Origin: Sphingomonas sp. 35-24ZXX
Lineage (GTDB): Bacteria; Pseudomonadota; Alphaproteobacteria; Sphingomonadales; Sphingomonadaceae
Reading direction: 5' to 3'
Length of the DNA stretch: 64,000 nucleotides
Assembly (NCBI RefSeq): GCF_000786215.1
Contig: NZ_JROG01000001.1
Location: 186,001-250,000, forward strand
Part shown: piece after piece, positions 18,428-26,592 of the stretch
Layout: every line of letters begins with the position of its first letter
Numbering within the stretch: position 1 is the first letter of the stretch
Notes under the pieces: generated by a model
The model's database searches: none
Seen by the model: the letters and a program-made list of their open reading frames with translations, nothing else
What the model was told of the DNA's origin: nothing
Made by a program: the position numbers and the translations under genes

Positions 18428-20379
18428 GTCGCGTCTGCCAGTTGCGGTCTCTCGCGCACAAGATGATCGACAACCGAAGGATCGGCAAGCGTCGATGTAT
18501 CGCCCAGGTTCGACAGGTCGTTCTCGCCGATCTTGCGCAGGATGCGGCGCATGATCTTGCCCGAGCGGGTCTTGGGCAGCGCGGGGGTGAACTGGATGAT
18601 GTCGGGCGTCGCAATCGGGCCGATCTCATGGCGGACCCATTGCACCAGATCGCGGCGCAGCGCCTCGTCGGGCTCGACCTCGACATTGGTGGTGACGAAG
18701 GCATAGATGCCCTGGCCCTTGACCGCGTGCGGCATGCCGACCACCGCAGCTTCGGCCACCTTGGGATGCGCGACCATCGCGCTTTCGATTTCGGCTGTGC
18801 CCATGCGGTGGCCCGAGACGTTGATGACGTCGTCGATGCGGCCCGTGATCCAGTAATAGCCGTCCGCATCGCGCTTGCAGCCATCGCCGGTGAAATACAG
18901 GCCCTTGAAGGTGGTGAAATAGGTCTGGAAGAAGCGCTCGTGGTCGCCCCAGACGGTGCGCATCTGGCCGGGCCAGCTGCGGTCGATCACCAGACAGCCT
19001 TCGCCCGCACCCTCTATCACCTCGCCCTCGGGTGTCAGCAGCAGCGGCTTGACGCCGAACATCGGCTTGGCGGCGGAGCCGGGTTTGAGCGCATGCGCAC
19101 CCGGCAGTGGCGTCATCATGCAGGCTCCGGTTTCGGTCTGCCACCAAGTGTCGACGATCGGGCAGCGGCCTTCGCCGACGACACGGTGATACCATTCCCA
19201 AGCCTCCGGATTGATCGGTTCGCCCACCGATCCCAGCAGGCGCAGGGACTTGCGGCTGGTGCGCGTCACCCAGTCGTCGCCCTCACGCATCAGCGCGCGC
19301 AGCGCGGTGGGAGCGCCGTAGAAGATCTCGACGCCGAACTTGTCGACCACCTGCCAGAAGCGCGAGGCATCGGGCCAGGTCGGAACGCCCTCGAACATCA
19401 CCGTCGTCGCGCCCATCATCAGCGGGGCATAGACGACATAGCTGTGCCCGGTGACCCAGCCGACATCGGCGGCGCACCAGTAGATCTGGCCGGGGCGGTA
19501 ATCGAAGACATATTGGAAGGTCATCGCCGCCCAGACGGCATAGCCGCCGGTGCTGTGCAGCACGCCCTTGGGCTTGCCGGTGGACCCGGACGTGTACAGG
19601 ATGAACAGCGGGTCTTCCGCGCCCATTTCCTCTGCCGGGCAGTCTGCCGATTGCGCAGCAACGCCGCTGGCCCAGTCGATGTCGCGACCTTCGACCATCG
19701 GCACGTCCGCGCCGGTGCGCTTGAGCACGATGACGGTATCCACTGCCTCGCAATGATGGCCGAGCGCCGCATCGACATTGGCCTTGAGCGGAACACGCTT
19801 GCCTGCGCGCAGGCCTTCGTCGGCGGTGACGACGATGCGGCTGTCGCAATCCTGGATGCGGCCCGCCAGAGCCTCGGGCGAGAAGCCTGCAAACACCACC
19901 GAATGGATTGCGCCGATGCGGGCGCAGGCGAGCATCGCGACCGCAGCCTCGGGCACCATCGGCAGATAGAGCGTGACCCGTTCGCCGCGCTTCACCCCTT
20001 GGGCTTTCAGCAGGTTGGCAAACCGGCAGACCATTTCGTGCAGGTCGCGATAGGTGATGGAACGGCTGGGCTCGTCCGGGCTGTCGGGCTCCCACAGGAT
20101 CGCGATTTGTTCGCCGCGTTCGGCCAGATGGCGGTCGAGGCAGTTCGCGGCGAGGTTGAGCGTGCCATCGGCAAACCAGCGGATACCGAAATCGGCCTCG
20201 TCGAAGCTGGCTTCGCTGACCTGGGTGAACGGCCTGATCCAGTCGATGCGCTGGGCTTCCTCGCGCCAGAAGGCATCGGGCTGCTCGATCGACTGGCGGT
20301 AGCGCTCTTCGTAGACCGGCGCGGTGATCAGCGCGTTGGCGGCCCAGTCGGCGGGCACGGGATAGATGGTCTCGGCCAT
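18424..20379 (-). CDS. acs: Acetyl-CoA synthetase (AMP-forming)
   Basis: An adenylate-forming enzyme of 651 residues converting acetate, ATP and CoA to acetyl-CoA. The N-terminus [18 protein letters not shown] is followed by ACS motifs: [64 protein letters not shown], and the C-terminal acetylation-site motif [15 protein letters not shown]. The ATG at 20379 follows AGGAGAG; the longer open frame upstream would run into the divergent porin. It is transcribed first, with the regulator overlapping its stop, so acs and crbR are probably one transcript. Confidence 0.96.
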   Translation of the reverse strand: MAETIYPVPADWAANALITAPVYEERYRQSIEQPDAFWREEAQRIDWIRPFTQVSEASFDEADFGIRWFADGTLNLAANCLDRHLAERGEQIAILWEPDSPDEPSRSITYRDLHEMVCRFANLLKAQGVKRGERVTLYLPMVPEAAVAMLACARIGAIHSVVFAGFSPEALAGRIQDCDSRIVVTADEGLRAGKRVPLKANVDAALGHHCEAVDTVIVLKRTGADVPMVEGRDIDWASGVAAQSADCPAEEMGAEDPLFILYTSGSTGKPKGVLHSTGGYAVWAAMTFQYVFDYRPGQIYWCAADVGWVTGHSYVVYAPLMMGATTVMFEGVPTWPDASRFWQVVDKFGVEIFYGAPTALRALMREGDDWVTRTSRKSLRLLGSVGEPINPEAWEWYHRVVGEGRCPIVDTWWQTETGACMMTPLPGAHALKPGSAAKPMFGVKPLLLTPEGEVIEGAGEGCLVIDRSWPGQMRTVWGDHERFFQTYFTTFKGLYFTGDGCKRDADGYYWITGRIDDVINVSGHRMGTAEIESAMVAHPKVAEAAVVGMPHAVKGQGIYAFVTTNVEVEPDEALRRDLVQWVRHEIGPIATPDIIQFTPALPKTRSGKIMRRILRKIGENDLSNLGDTSTLADPSVVDHLVRERPQLADAT

Positions 20380-20464
20380 GGTCACTCTCCTCGTCTGGCT
20401 GCGTCTGAGGCGCAGGGCTGGGGGCATGATACGGCGACGGGCGGCGCGCCGGACCTTAGACAAA

Positions 20465-20482
20465 GGTCGTAGCCTTACGACC
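20465..20482. promoter_or_regulatory. Palindrome midway between acs and porin; candidate CrbR operator
   Basis: GGTCGTA-GCCT-TACGACC, a perfect 7-bp inverted repeat with a 4-base centre. Its centre (20473.5) lies within one base of the midpoint of the 190-bp region between the divergent starts at 20379 and 20570. A second palindrome, GACCATGGTC (20479-20488), overlaps its right arm. NarL/LuxR-type regulators bind short inverted repeats of this kind; CrbR binding is inferred. Confidence 0.5.
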
Positions 20483-20569
20483 ATGGTCTGTCTGGCGACG
20501 CACCACCATTGAGCGAACACTGCGTCCACTACCGGGAACAATCCGGAGCTGGTTTGCAGGAGAGGTACA

Positions 20570-21967
20570 ATGCCAAGGGCGAAGGGCCGATCATGGCTGA
20601 TGCTGCTAGGGGCGAGCGCACTGATGGCGCCGCACCTGGCGATGGCGCAAACGCCGCGCGAGCAGGCGCTGGAAGAGCGGCTGGCACGGCTGGAGGCCGA
20701 GATGACGACGCTGCGGGCAGACCTTGTCGCGGCGCGCGATGCGCAGGCGCAAACCGCAGCCGCCGCCACCCAGGCATCCACCCGCAGCGAAGAGGCGGTT
20801 TCGCGGCTTGCCGCGCTCGAAGCCGAGCCCCAGGCGCCGGCCGAAGGCTTCCGCGTCGGCAGCACGACCTTCAGGCTGGGCGGGTTCGTCAAGGCTGTCG
20901 CCAGCGCGACCCGCTTTGACGATGGCATGCTGGCCGGGGGATCCTTGGGCAAGGAATTCTATCTGCCCCAGCAGATCCCGGTTGGCGGGTCAGCCACCCG
21001 CGACTTCATGGCCAATGCGCGCCAGACCCGGCTGTTCTTCACCAGTTCCACGCCCGTTGGCGGCAAGGAGGTGAAGAGCCATATCGAGTTCGACTTTGCA
21101 TTGGCGACCGCACCGCCAGGAGCGCAGCGCGCGACCAATGCCTATACGCCGACCCTGCGCCGGGCCTTTCTGACCTACGACCGGTTTCTGATCGGTCAGG
21201 AATGGACCACCTTCCAGAACCCCGCGCTGCTGCCCGAGAGCACCGATTTCGTAGGGCCGCTGGAGGGCACGGTGTTCGTGCGCCAGATGATGGTGCAATA
21301 TCGCCAGCCCTTGGGGCAGGGGCTGGACCTCTATCTGGCGCTGGAGAACCCGCAGACCGAAACGGTGAACACCACCAATGCCGCGCTCGCCGACAACGAT
21401 CAGGACCGCGTTCCCGACCTTGTGGGCAAACTGGTCTACAAGGCGCCCGGGCTCGATCTGCATCTGGCCGGACTGGTGCGCCAGCTTTCGGTGCACGATG
21501 GCGGCAGCGGCGATGAGGCGCTGGGCTGGGGCCTGTCGGCGGGCGGCAGGTTCGCCTTCGGGCCGGACAAGCGCCACGATATCCGCCTCAGCGCCACCTA
21601 TGGCGATGGCATCGGCCGCTATCTTGGCCTCGGCTACGCGCCCGATGCGCTGTACGATCGGGGCGTGCTGGGCAATCGGCTGCTGAATGTCGAGAATTTC
21701 GCCGGCTTTGCCTCGCTCAGGCTCGGCTGGACCGGCAATCTGCGTTCGACCTTCGCGGCGGGTTACCAGCATGCCGACTATCCGCGCGGCATCGCCGTGC
21801 CGGGGCTGGCGAATGTGTCTGCCTATAGCCTCGCCGCCAATCTCTTCTGGTCTCCGGTCAAAAATCTCGACATCGGCATCGAGGTTCGCCACGCCGGTCG
21901 GGAAGTCGCAAGCGGGCTCAAGGGACAGATGGACCGCGTTGAAATGGCTGCGAAATATACCTTCTGA
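20570..21967 (+). CDS. Outer-membrane porin, DcaP-like
   Basis: 465 residues with a signal peptide ending at HLAMAQ. A short coiled-coil (about residues 30-75, [19 protein letters not shown]) is followed by a beta-barrel starting [18 protein letters not shown] and ending in an aromatic strand (VEMAAKYTF). A coiled coil before a barrel with [19 protein letters not shown] is typical of DcaP-like porins for small carboxylates and similar solutes. It is divergent from acs and lies 50 bases before an organic-acid-type transporter, suggesting outer-membrane entry for acetate or related acids. An AGGAGAGG precedes the ATG. Confidence 0.82.
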   Translation: MPRAKGRSWLMLLGASALMAPHLAMAQTPREQALEERLARLEAEMTTLRADLVAARDAQAQTAAAATQASTRSEEAVSRLAALEAEPQAPAEGFRVGSTTFRLGGFVKAVASATRFDDGMLAGGSLGKEFYLPQQIPVGGSATRDFMANARQTRLFFTSSTPVGGKEVKSHIEFDFALATAPPGAQRATNAYTPTLRRAFLTYDRFLIGQEWTTFQNPALLPESTDFVGPLEGTVFVRQMMVQYRQPLGQGLDLYLALENPQTETVNTTNAALADNDQDRVPDLVGKLVYKAPGLDLHLAGLVRQLSVHDGGSGDEALGWGLSAGGRFAFGPDKRHDIRLSATYGDGIGRYLGLGYAPDALYDRGVLGNRLLNVENFAGFASLRLGWTGNLRSTFAAGYQHADYPRGIAVPGLANVSAYSLAANLFWSPVKNLDIGIEVRHAGREVASGLKGQMDRVEMAAKYTF

Positions 21968-22017
21968 CAACATGATCTAACAACTGGTTCCAACAATACA
22001 GGCAAGGAGTGGGGATG

Positions 22018-23688
22018 ATGGCTACAATTCCGGAGGATGCTTTGCCCAAGCATCACCAGGCGACGCAGGGGGAGAAGCTGGTCATCGCCGCGTCTTCGCT
22101 CGGTACGGTGTTCGAATGGTATGATTTCTACCTCTACGGACTGCTGGCCACCTATATTTCGGCGCAGTTCTTCTCGGGCGTCAACGAGACAACAGGCTTC
22201 ATTTTCGCGCTCGCCGCCTTTGCCGCAGGCTTTGCGGTAAGGCCGTTCGGCGCGCTCGTCTTCGGTCGCATCGGCGATCTGGTCGGACGCAAGAACACCT
22301 TTCTGGTCACAATGGGGATCATGGGCATTTCGACCTTCGCGGTCGGCCTGCTCCCCAGCTATGCCTCGATCGGGGTGGCTGCCCCGATCATCCTCGTTGC
22401 GCTGCGCCTGGCACAGGGACTTGCGCTGGGCGGGGAATATGGCGGCGCTGCCACCTATGTCGCCGAACACGCGCCCGAGGGCAAACGCGGCCTTTACACC
22501 AGCTGGATCCAGACCACCGCGACCTTCGGCCTGTTCGCGGCCTTGCTGGTGGTCATCGGCTTCCGCTTCGCGCTCGGCGAAGAAGCCTTCGCCGCCTGGG
22601 GCTGGCGCCTGCCGTTCCTGATCTCGATCGTGCTGCTGGGCGTCTCGATGTGGATCCGTCTGCAGCTCAACGAAAGCCCCGTCTTCCAGAAGATGAAGGA
22701 CGAAGGCACCACCTCCAAGGCGCCGCTGACCGAAGCGTTTGCCAAATGGGGCAATCTGCGCTGGGTGATCATCGCGCTGCTGGGCGCCGTGATGGGGCAG
22801 GCGGTGGTCTGGTATGCCGGGCAGTTCTATGCGCTGTTCTTCCTGGAAAAGACGCTGCGGGTCGATGGTGCAACGGCGAACATCCTGATCGCGATCGCAC
22901 TGGCACTGGCAACCCCGTTCTTCGTGTTCTTCGGCTGGCTGTCGGACAAGATCGGCCGCAAGCCGATCATCCTGGGCGGCTGCGCGCTGGCGGCGCTGAC
23001 CTATTTCCCGCTGTTCGGCGCGTTGACCCAGGCCGCTAACCCGGCTCTGGCTGAAGCGCAGATCGCGGCACCGGTCAGCATCGCCGCACACCAGGACGAG
23101 TGCTCGTTCCAGTTCGACCCGATCGGCAAGAACACCTTCGACACCTCCAGCTGCGATATCGCCAAGACCTATCTGGCCAAGGCCGGCGTCAGCTACACCA
23201 ACGTCGAAGCTGCAGCCGGAACCGTGGCCAAGGTCAGCATCGGCGATACCGTGTTCACCGCGCCCGATCCCGATGGTCTGGAGGGCGACGCCAAGAAGGC
23301 GGCGATCAAGGCGTTCCAGGACGAGCTGAAGGCCGGGCTGGTCGCGGTCGGCTATCCGGAAAAGGCCGACAATGCCCGTATCAACAAGGTGGCCGTGGTG
23401 GCGATCCTGTGGGCGCTGGCGATGCTGGTGACGATGGTCTACGGGCCGATCGCCGCGATGCTGGTCGAGCTTTTCCCCAGCCGCATCCGCTATACCTCGA
23501 TGTCCTTGCCCTATCACATCGGCAATGGCTGGTTCGGCGGCTTCCTGCCCACCACCGCGTTCGCGATGGTCGCAGCTACTGGCAACATCTATTACGGCCT
23601 GTGGTATCCGGTCGTGGTGGCGGCAGCGACGGTGGTGATCGGGCTGCTGTTCCTGCCCGAAACCTTCCGCCGCAATATCGACGACTAA
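22018..23688 (+). CDS. MFS metabolite:H+ symporter (MHS family) with a large extracytoplasmic insert
   Basis: 556 residues with 12 predicted helices. MHS signatures are VFEWYDFYLYGLLA, GRIGDLVGRKNTFL, GEYGGAATYVAEHAP and GWLSDKIGRKPII. Between helices 8 and 9 there is an unusual insert of about 120 residues (roughly 340-460) that is polar and contains two cysteines (Cys362, Cys379), so it is probably a disulfide-bonded periplasmic domain. The context (acs, crbSR, porin) suggests uptake of acetate, propionate or another carboxylate. The start could be the ATG at 22015 or 22018; the second gives eight bases from GGAG. Confidence 0.85.
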   Translation: MATIPEDALPKHHQATQGEKLVIAASSLGTVFEWYDFYLYGLLATYISAQFFSGVNETTGFIFALAAFAAGFAVRPFGALVFGRIGDLVGRKNTFLVTMGIMGISTFAVGLLPSYASIGVAAPIILVALRLAQGLALGGEYGGAATYVAEHAPEGKRGLYTSWIQTTATFGLFAALLVVIGFRFALGEEAFAAWGWRLPFLISIVLLGVSMWIRLQLNESPVFQKMKDEGTTSKAPLTEAFAKWGNLRWVIIALLGAVMGQAVVWYAGQFYALFFLEKTLRVDGATANILIAIALALATPFFVFFGWLSDKIGRKPIILGGCALAALTYFPLFGALTQAANPALAEAQIAAPVSIAAHQDECSFQFDPIGKNTFDTSSCDIAKTYLAKAGVSYTNVEAAAGTVAKVSIGDTVFTAPDPDGLEGDAKKAAIKAFQDELKAGLVAVGYPEKADNARINKVAVVAILWALAMLVTMVYGPIAAMLVELFPSRIRYTSMSLPYHIGNGWFGGFLPTTAFAMVAATGNIYYGLWYPVVVAAATVVIGLLFLPETFRRNIDD

Positions 23689-23711
23689 GCCTGTCGATAC
23701 AGCAGGAAGAT

Positions 23712-23742
23712 CCAGCGTGTCCGGTGGTCCCGGGCACGCTGG
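23712..23742 (+). terminator. Rho-independent-like hairpin after the MFS gene
   Basis: CCAGCGTG at 23712-23719 pairs with CACGCTGG at 23735-23742 and the stem continues inward (TCCGG with CCGGG) to about 13 pairs around a 5-base loop. A short pyrimidine-rich CTCGTTTCTG follows. It starts 23 bases after the stop. Confidence 0.7.
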
Positions 23743-23797
23743 CTCGTTTCTGCAATTCCGATTTGAGTCGTGTCTGGCCCCGCGCGGCCTCGAGCCG

Positions 23798-24505
23798 TCA
23801 GCCCATCAGGTTGCGGCGGAAGCGAATCTTGATCAGCCGATCCTCGAGCACGCGGCCCACGCCATAGAGGATTGCGAAGAGCACGGCGAAGACATAGGCC
23901 GCTGTCGGCGACTGCTTGTTGTTCTTCTTGTCCTCGTCCTTCTTGGCCTTCGACTTCTCATCCTTCTTGGGCTTTTCGGGCGCGGGCGCACCCAGAAACT
24001 GGTCGATCGGGTGCAGCGTGCGCACCTTCTTTTCTTCCGCCTTCTTCTTTTCTTCCTGCAGCTTTTTCTCGGCCGCGGTCGGCGGGCCCTCGAGCACGCC
24101 GATGCCGACGATCATCTGCCCGAAGGCGACGAACAGCAGCGGCGCAAGAAAGCAGAACAGCAGCGCGCGGCTGACCATCCGATAGCGCAGCACCCCCCCG
24201 GCTTCGCCGCGCTCGACCTGCAGGATGCCATGGTCGTAGATCGACATCCGGTCCTGTGCCAGCTGGTCCTTCTTGGTGAAGGTCAGCGTGTCGTCGGCGC
24301 GGTCGAAACGGGTGCCATGGGTCTGGAAGAACGGCTCCAGCCGGTCAAACGCCTCGTCCGCGGTCTGGCCGGCAGGCAAGGCAAGGCTGCCCCGGACCGT
24401 CCAGATCCAGTCGATCTTCCGCATGTTGGGCCCACCATCGCCGGACTGGTCCTGACCGGACATTGCATGACCGGTCGCATCGAGCACCTGGCTGCGCTCG
24501 CTCAT
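23798..24505 (-). CDS. Membrane protein of unknown function with a lysine/glutamate-rich loop
   Basis: 235 residues. An N-terminal soluble domain (about 28-108) contains SIYDHGILQVERGEAGGVLRYR. One hydrophobic segment (ALLFCFLAPLLFVAFGQMIV) follows, then a highly charged low-complexity stretch (about 130-195, runs of K and E), then a second hydrophobic segment (AAYVFAVLFAILYGVGRVL) and a basic tail. I recognise no catalytic family. Its start overlaps the sterol-desaturase stop as ATGA, so the two are probably co-translated. It may be an accessory or scaffold for that membrane enzyme (inference). Confidence 0.75.
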   Translation of the reverse strand: MSERSQVLDATGHAMSGQDQSGDGGPNMRKIDWIWTVRGSLALPAGQTADEAFDRLEPFFQTHGTRFDRADDTLTFTKKDQLAQDRMSIYDHGILQVERGEAGGVLRYRMVSRALLFCFLAPLLFVAFGQMIVGIGVLEGPPTAAEKKLQEEKKKAEEKKVRTLHPIDQFLGAPAPEKPKKDEKSKAKKDEDKKNNKQSPTAAYVFAVLFAILYGVGRVLEDRLIKIRFRRNLMG

Positions 24506-25512
24506 TCCGCCCGCACCGGCTGCGTTTCGCCAAACAGTTCGCCTGCGCCATCGGCCTTGCCGAACCGTTCCTTCATCGTCTTCCAGCCTTCGGTGAAAGG
24601 ATAGGTCATCTGCTCGCGGATCGACATGCGCCGTCCGCCTTCCATGCCCAGCAATTCGGCCTCGCCATCAACGCAGGTGCCGAACATGCGATCGATGAAG
24701 ATGAAGTTGCTGGCATAGTTGCTGCGGGTCGCTTCGAAATCCTGCGAATGGTGCAGGCTGTGGTGCTCGGTCGTGTTGAACAGATAGCGCCACCAGCGCG
24801 GCGTGTTGAAGCGGACGTTGATGTGCTGATAAACGCCGATCGACATGCCGATCGCGCCTGCAAGCAGGGCCGCGCGCGGCAGGAAGTCGAAGAAGCCACC
24901 GATACCGATACCGATCAGGAACAGCTCGACCGGGTTGCCGACCGCGCCCTTGTTGATGTTGAGCTGGGTGATGTAGTGATGCACCGAATGGGTGAGCCAC
25001 AGCGGGTACCAGTTGTGCATCCCGCGGTGCATCCAGTATTGGCCGAAATCGAAGATGAACAGGATCAGGAAGGCCTGGACCAGCAGCGGCAGCCCGGTGA
25101 ACCAGGCGAGCTTGCCCCAGTCGAAAGTGGTGATGGCGCTTTCGATGATCACGTCGCTGCCGATGTAATTGTCGACCATGTTGAGGATGGTATAGCCCAG
25201 CCCGACATAGAACAGGTCGGTGACGCATTCCTTCCAGGTCAGCTGCCAGCTTTCGAACCGCGGATTGACCCATTCCAGCGCCAGCAGCAGCACGCGAAAG
25301 GCAATGCCGATCCCGATCGCGGTCGATGCCTTGGCAATCGAGTTGGGGGCATAATACCAGAAGGCGATCATCGCGAAGAGCACAGCCGGCTGGAAATAGG
25401 TGAACACGAACTGCTTGACCGGCCCGCCCTCGACCCGGGGGATGTTTTCCCAGCCGATGGTCACGGGAGACTGAGCTCCGATCACCCGATTGCCTACGCG
25501 GACTCCGTTCAT
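24502..25512 (-). CDS. Sterol desaturase / fatty acid hydroxylase superfamily protein
   Basis: A membrane di-iron enzyme of 336 residues with several hydrophobic segments. The histidine clusters of the superfamily are clear: GQYWMHRGMHNWYPLWLTH, HSVHHYITQLN and EHHSLHHSQDFEATRSNY. Members hydroxylate or desaturate lipids, sterols or carotenoids; the substrate here is unknown. It is a close relative of the protein at 43280-44191, sharing KGAVGNP(V/I)ELFLI and the final histidine cluster with its spacing. It is coupled by ATGA to the downstream membrane protein. Confidence 0.85.
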   Translation of the reverse strand: MNGVRVGNRVIGAQSPVTIGWENIPRVEGGPVKQFVFTYFQPAVLFAMIAFWYYAPNSIAKASTAIGIGIAFRVLLLALEWVNPRFESWQLTWKECVTDLFYVGLGYTILNMVDNYIGSDVIIESAITTFDWGKLAWFTGLPLLVQAFLILFIFDFGQYWMHRGMHNWYPLWLTHSVHHYITQLNINKGAVGNPVELFLIGIGIGGFFDFLPRAALLAGAIGMSIGVYQHINVRFNTPRWWRYLFNTTEHHSLHHSQDFEATRSNYASNFIFIDRMFGTCVDGEAELLGMEGGRRMSIREQMTYPFTEGWKTMKERFGKADGAGELFGETQPVRAE

Positions 25513-25655
25513 GGGCCTGTACTCGCATTTTTGCCCCGGACGCCTGGTGCGTGATGGGGTCAGGTTGAGGTCGCTATGGTGCCTACCGTTGTAAAATCGT
25601 GGCCATCACGCCAGACGGCATTATGGTATAGTTCCCATAGACTGGATTGATGGGG

Positions 25656-26582
25656 TCATTCGGCACGCGGTGGTACCGGGGTGATGATGAAGCGGTTGTG
25701 CACCTGTGGTTGATCCGGATTGTCGAGCCGGGCCTTCAGCCCGGTGCGCAATTCGGCGATGGTGCCCGCGGGCAGCTCGAGCGGATGCTCGTCCGGATGA
25801 GTCAGCGCCTCATGGCCGTAATCGCGCCCCGGCGTGCGGGTCATTTCGATATGCGCCCCCAGCACCGCGCGGATCGGGTGGCGTTTGGCAAAAGCGGCCA
25901 GCCGGTCGATGCTCGCGCGGTTGTCATCGAGGAAATTGACCGGGATATACAGTCGGCCCGGATAGAGCGTGTCCCCCGACAGCAGGATCTTGAGCCGGGG
26001 ATCATAGACCATGATCGCTGCGGCCTGATGGCCCGGGGTGGGCAGGATGCGGAGCGCGCGGCCGCCCAGATCGAAGGTCGCGATCTGCTCGGGCCAGTTG
26101 CCGATGCCGAAGAAGCTTGCGACATCGGCGGCCTTCAACCCGACGACAACGGTGTCCGGGCGATCGCGGAAGGCGGCATCGCCCGCGACATGATCGCCAT
26201 GGCTGTGGCTGTGCGCTACGATCAGCGGGATCGTCTGACGCTTGTTGGCCGCCAGCCAGTCGGCGATGATCCCGTCGACCACCGGTCTGATCTTGCCGCC
26301 CTCCGCGCCACTGTCGATCAGCAGCACCCTGTCGCGGCCGAACAGCAGATAGAGAAACGGCGCCTCGAAATTGGTCGCGATCGACTGGCGGATGACAAAG
26401 GTATCGGCGTCAAGCGCCTGGACTTGCGCGGACGGCTCTGCGCCCTGGGTGCCATCGATCCAGCGTTCGGCAAACAGACGGGGCAGGGGCTCTGCGGGGG
26501 CCGCGACCAGCGGGGTGCCGATGAGGCACCCCGCCAGCAAGGTTGCTGGCACAAGCCTGATCAAGGGTTTCAGGCCTGCCAC
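25656..26582 (-). CDS. Secreted MBL-fold metallo-hydrolase
   Basis: 308 residues with a signal peptide (LLAGCLIGTPLVAAPAEP; the AGC could also be a lipobox). Metallo-beta-lactamase-fold metal ligands are visible: AHSHSHGDHVAG, PTPGHQAAAIMVYD (third His), LLSGDTLYPGRLY (Asp) and LGAHIEM (last His). The substrate is unknown. It lies 10 bases after the stop of the TonB receptor on the same strand, so the two are probably one transcript, suggesting periplasmic hydrolysis of an imported ester or lactone (inference). Confidence 0.82.
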   Translation of the reverse strand: MAGLKPLIRLVPATLLAGCLIGTPLVAAPAEPLPRLFAERWIDGTQGAEPSAQVQALDADTFVIRQSIATNFEAPFLYLLFGRDRVLLIDSGAEGGKIRPVVDGIIADWLAANKRQTIPLIVAHSHSHGDHVAGDAAFRDRPDTVVVGLKAADVASFFGIGNWPEQIATFDLGGRALRILPTPGHQAAAIMVYDPRLKILLSGDTLYPGRLYIPVNFLDDNRASIDRLAAFAKRHPIRAVLGAHIEMTRTPGRDYGHEALTHPDEHPLELPAGTIAELRTGLKARLDNPDQPQVHNRFIITPVPPRAE

Positions 26583-26592
26583 CTCAGCGCGC

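Noticed and set aside
20380-20952. N-terminal extension of acs by about 190 codons
   Set aside because: It would run through the divergent promoter and into the porin gene; the ATG at 20379 has a good ribosome-binding site and the usual ACS N-terminus.
25520-25612. Inverted repeat CTGGTGCGTGATGG / CCATCACGCCAG upstream of the desaturase gene
   Set aside because: Imperfect with a loop of about 50 bases, so neither a convincing terminator nor an operator.
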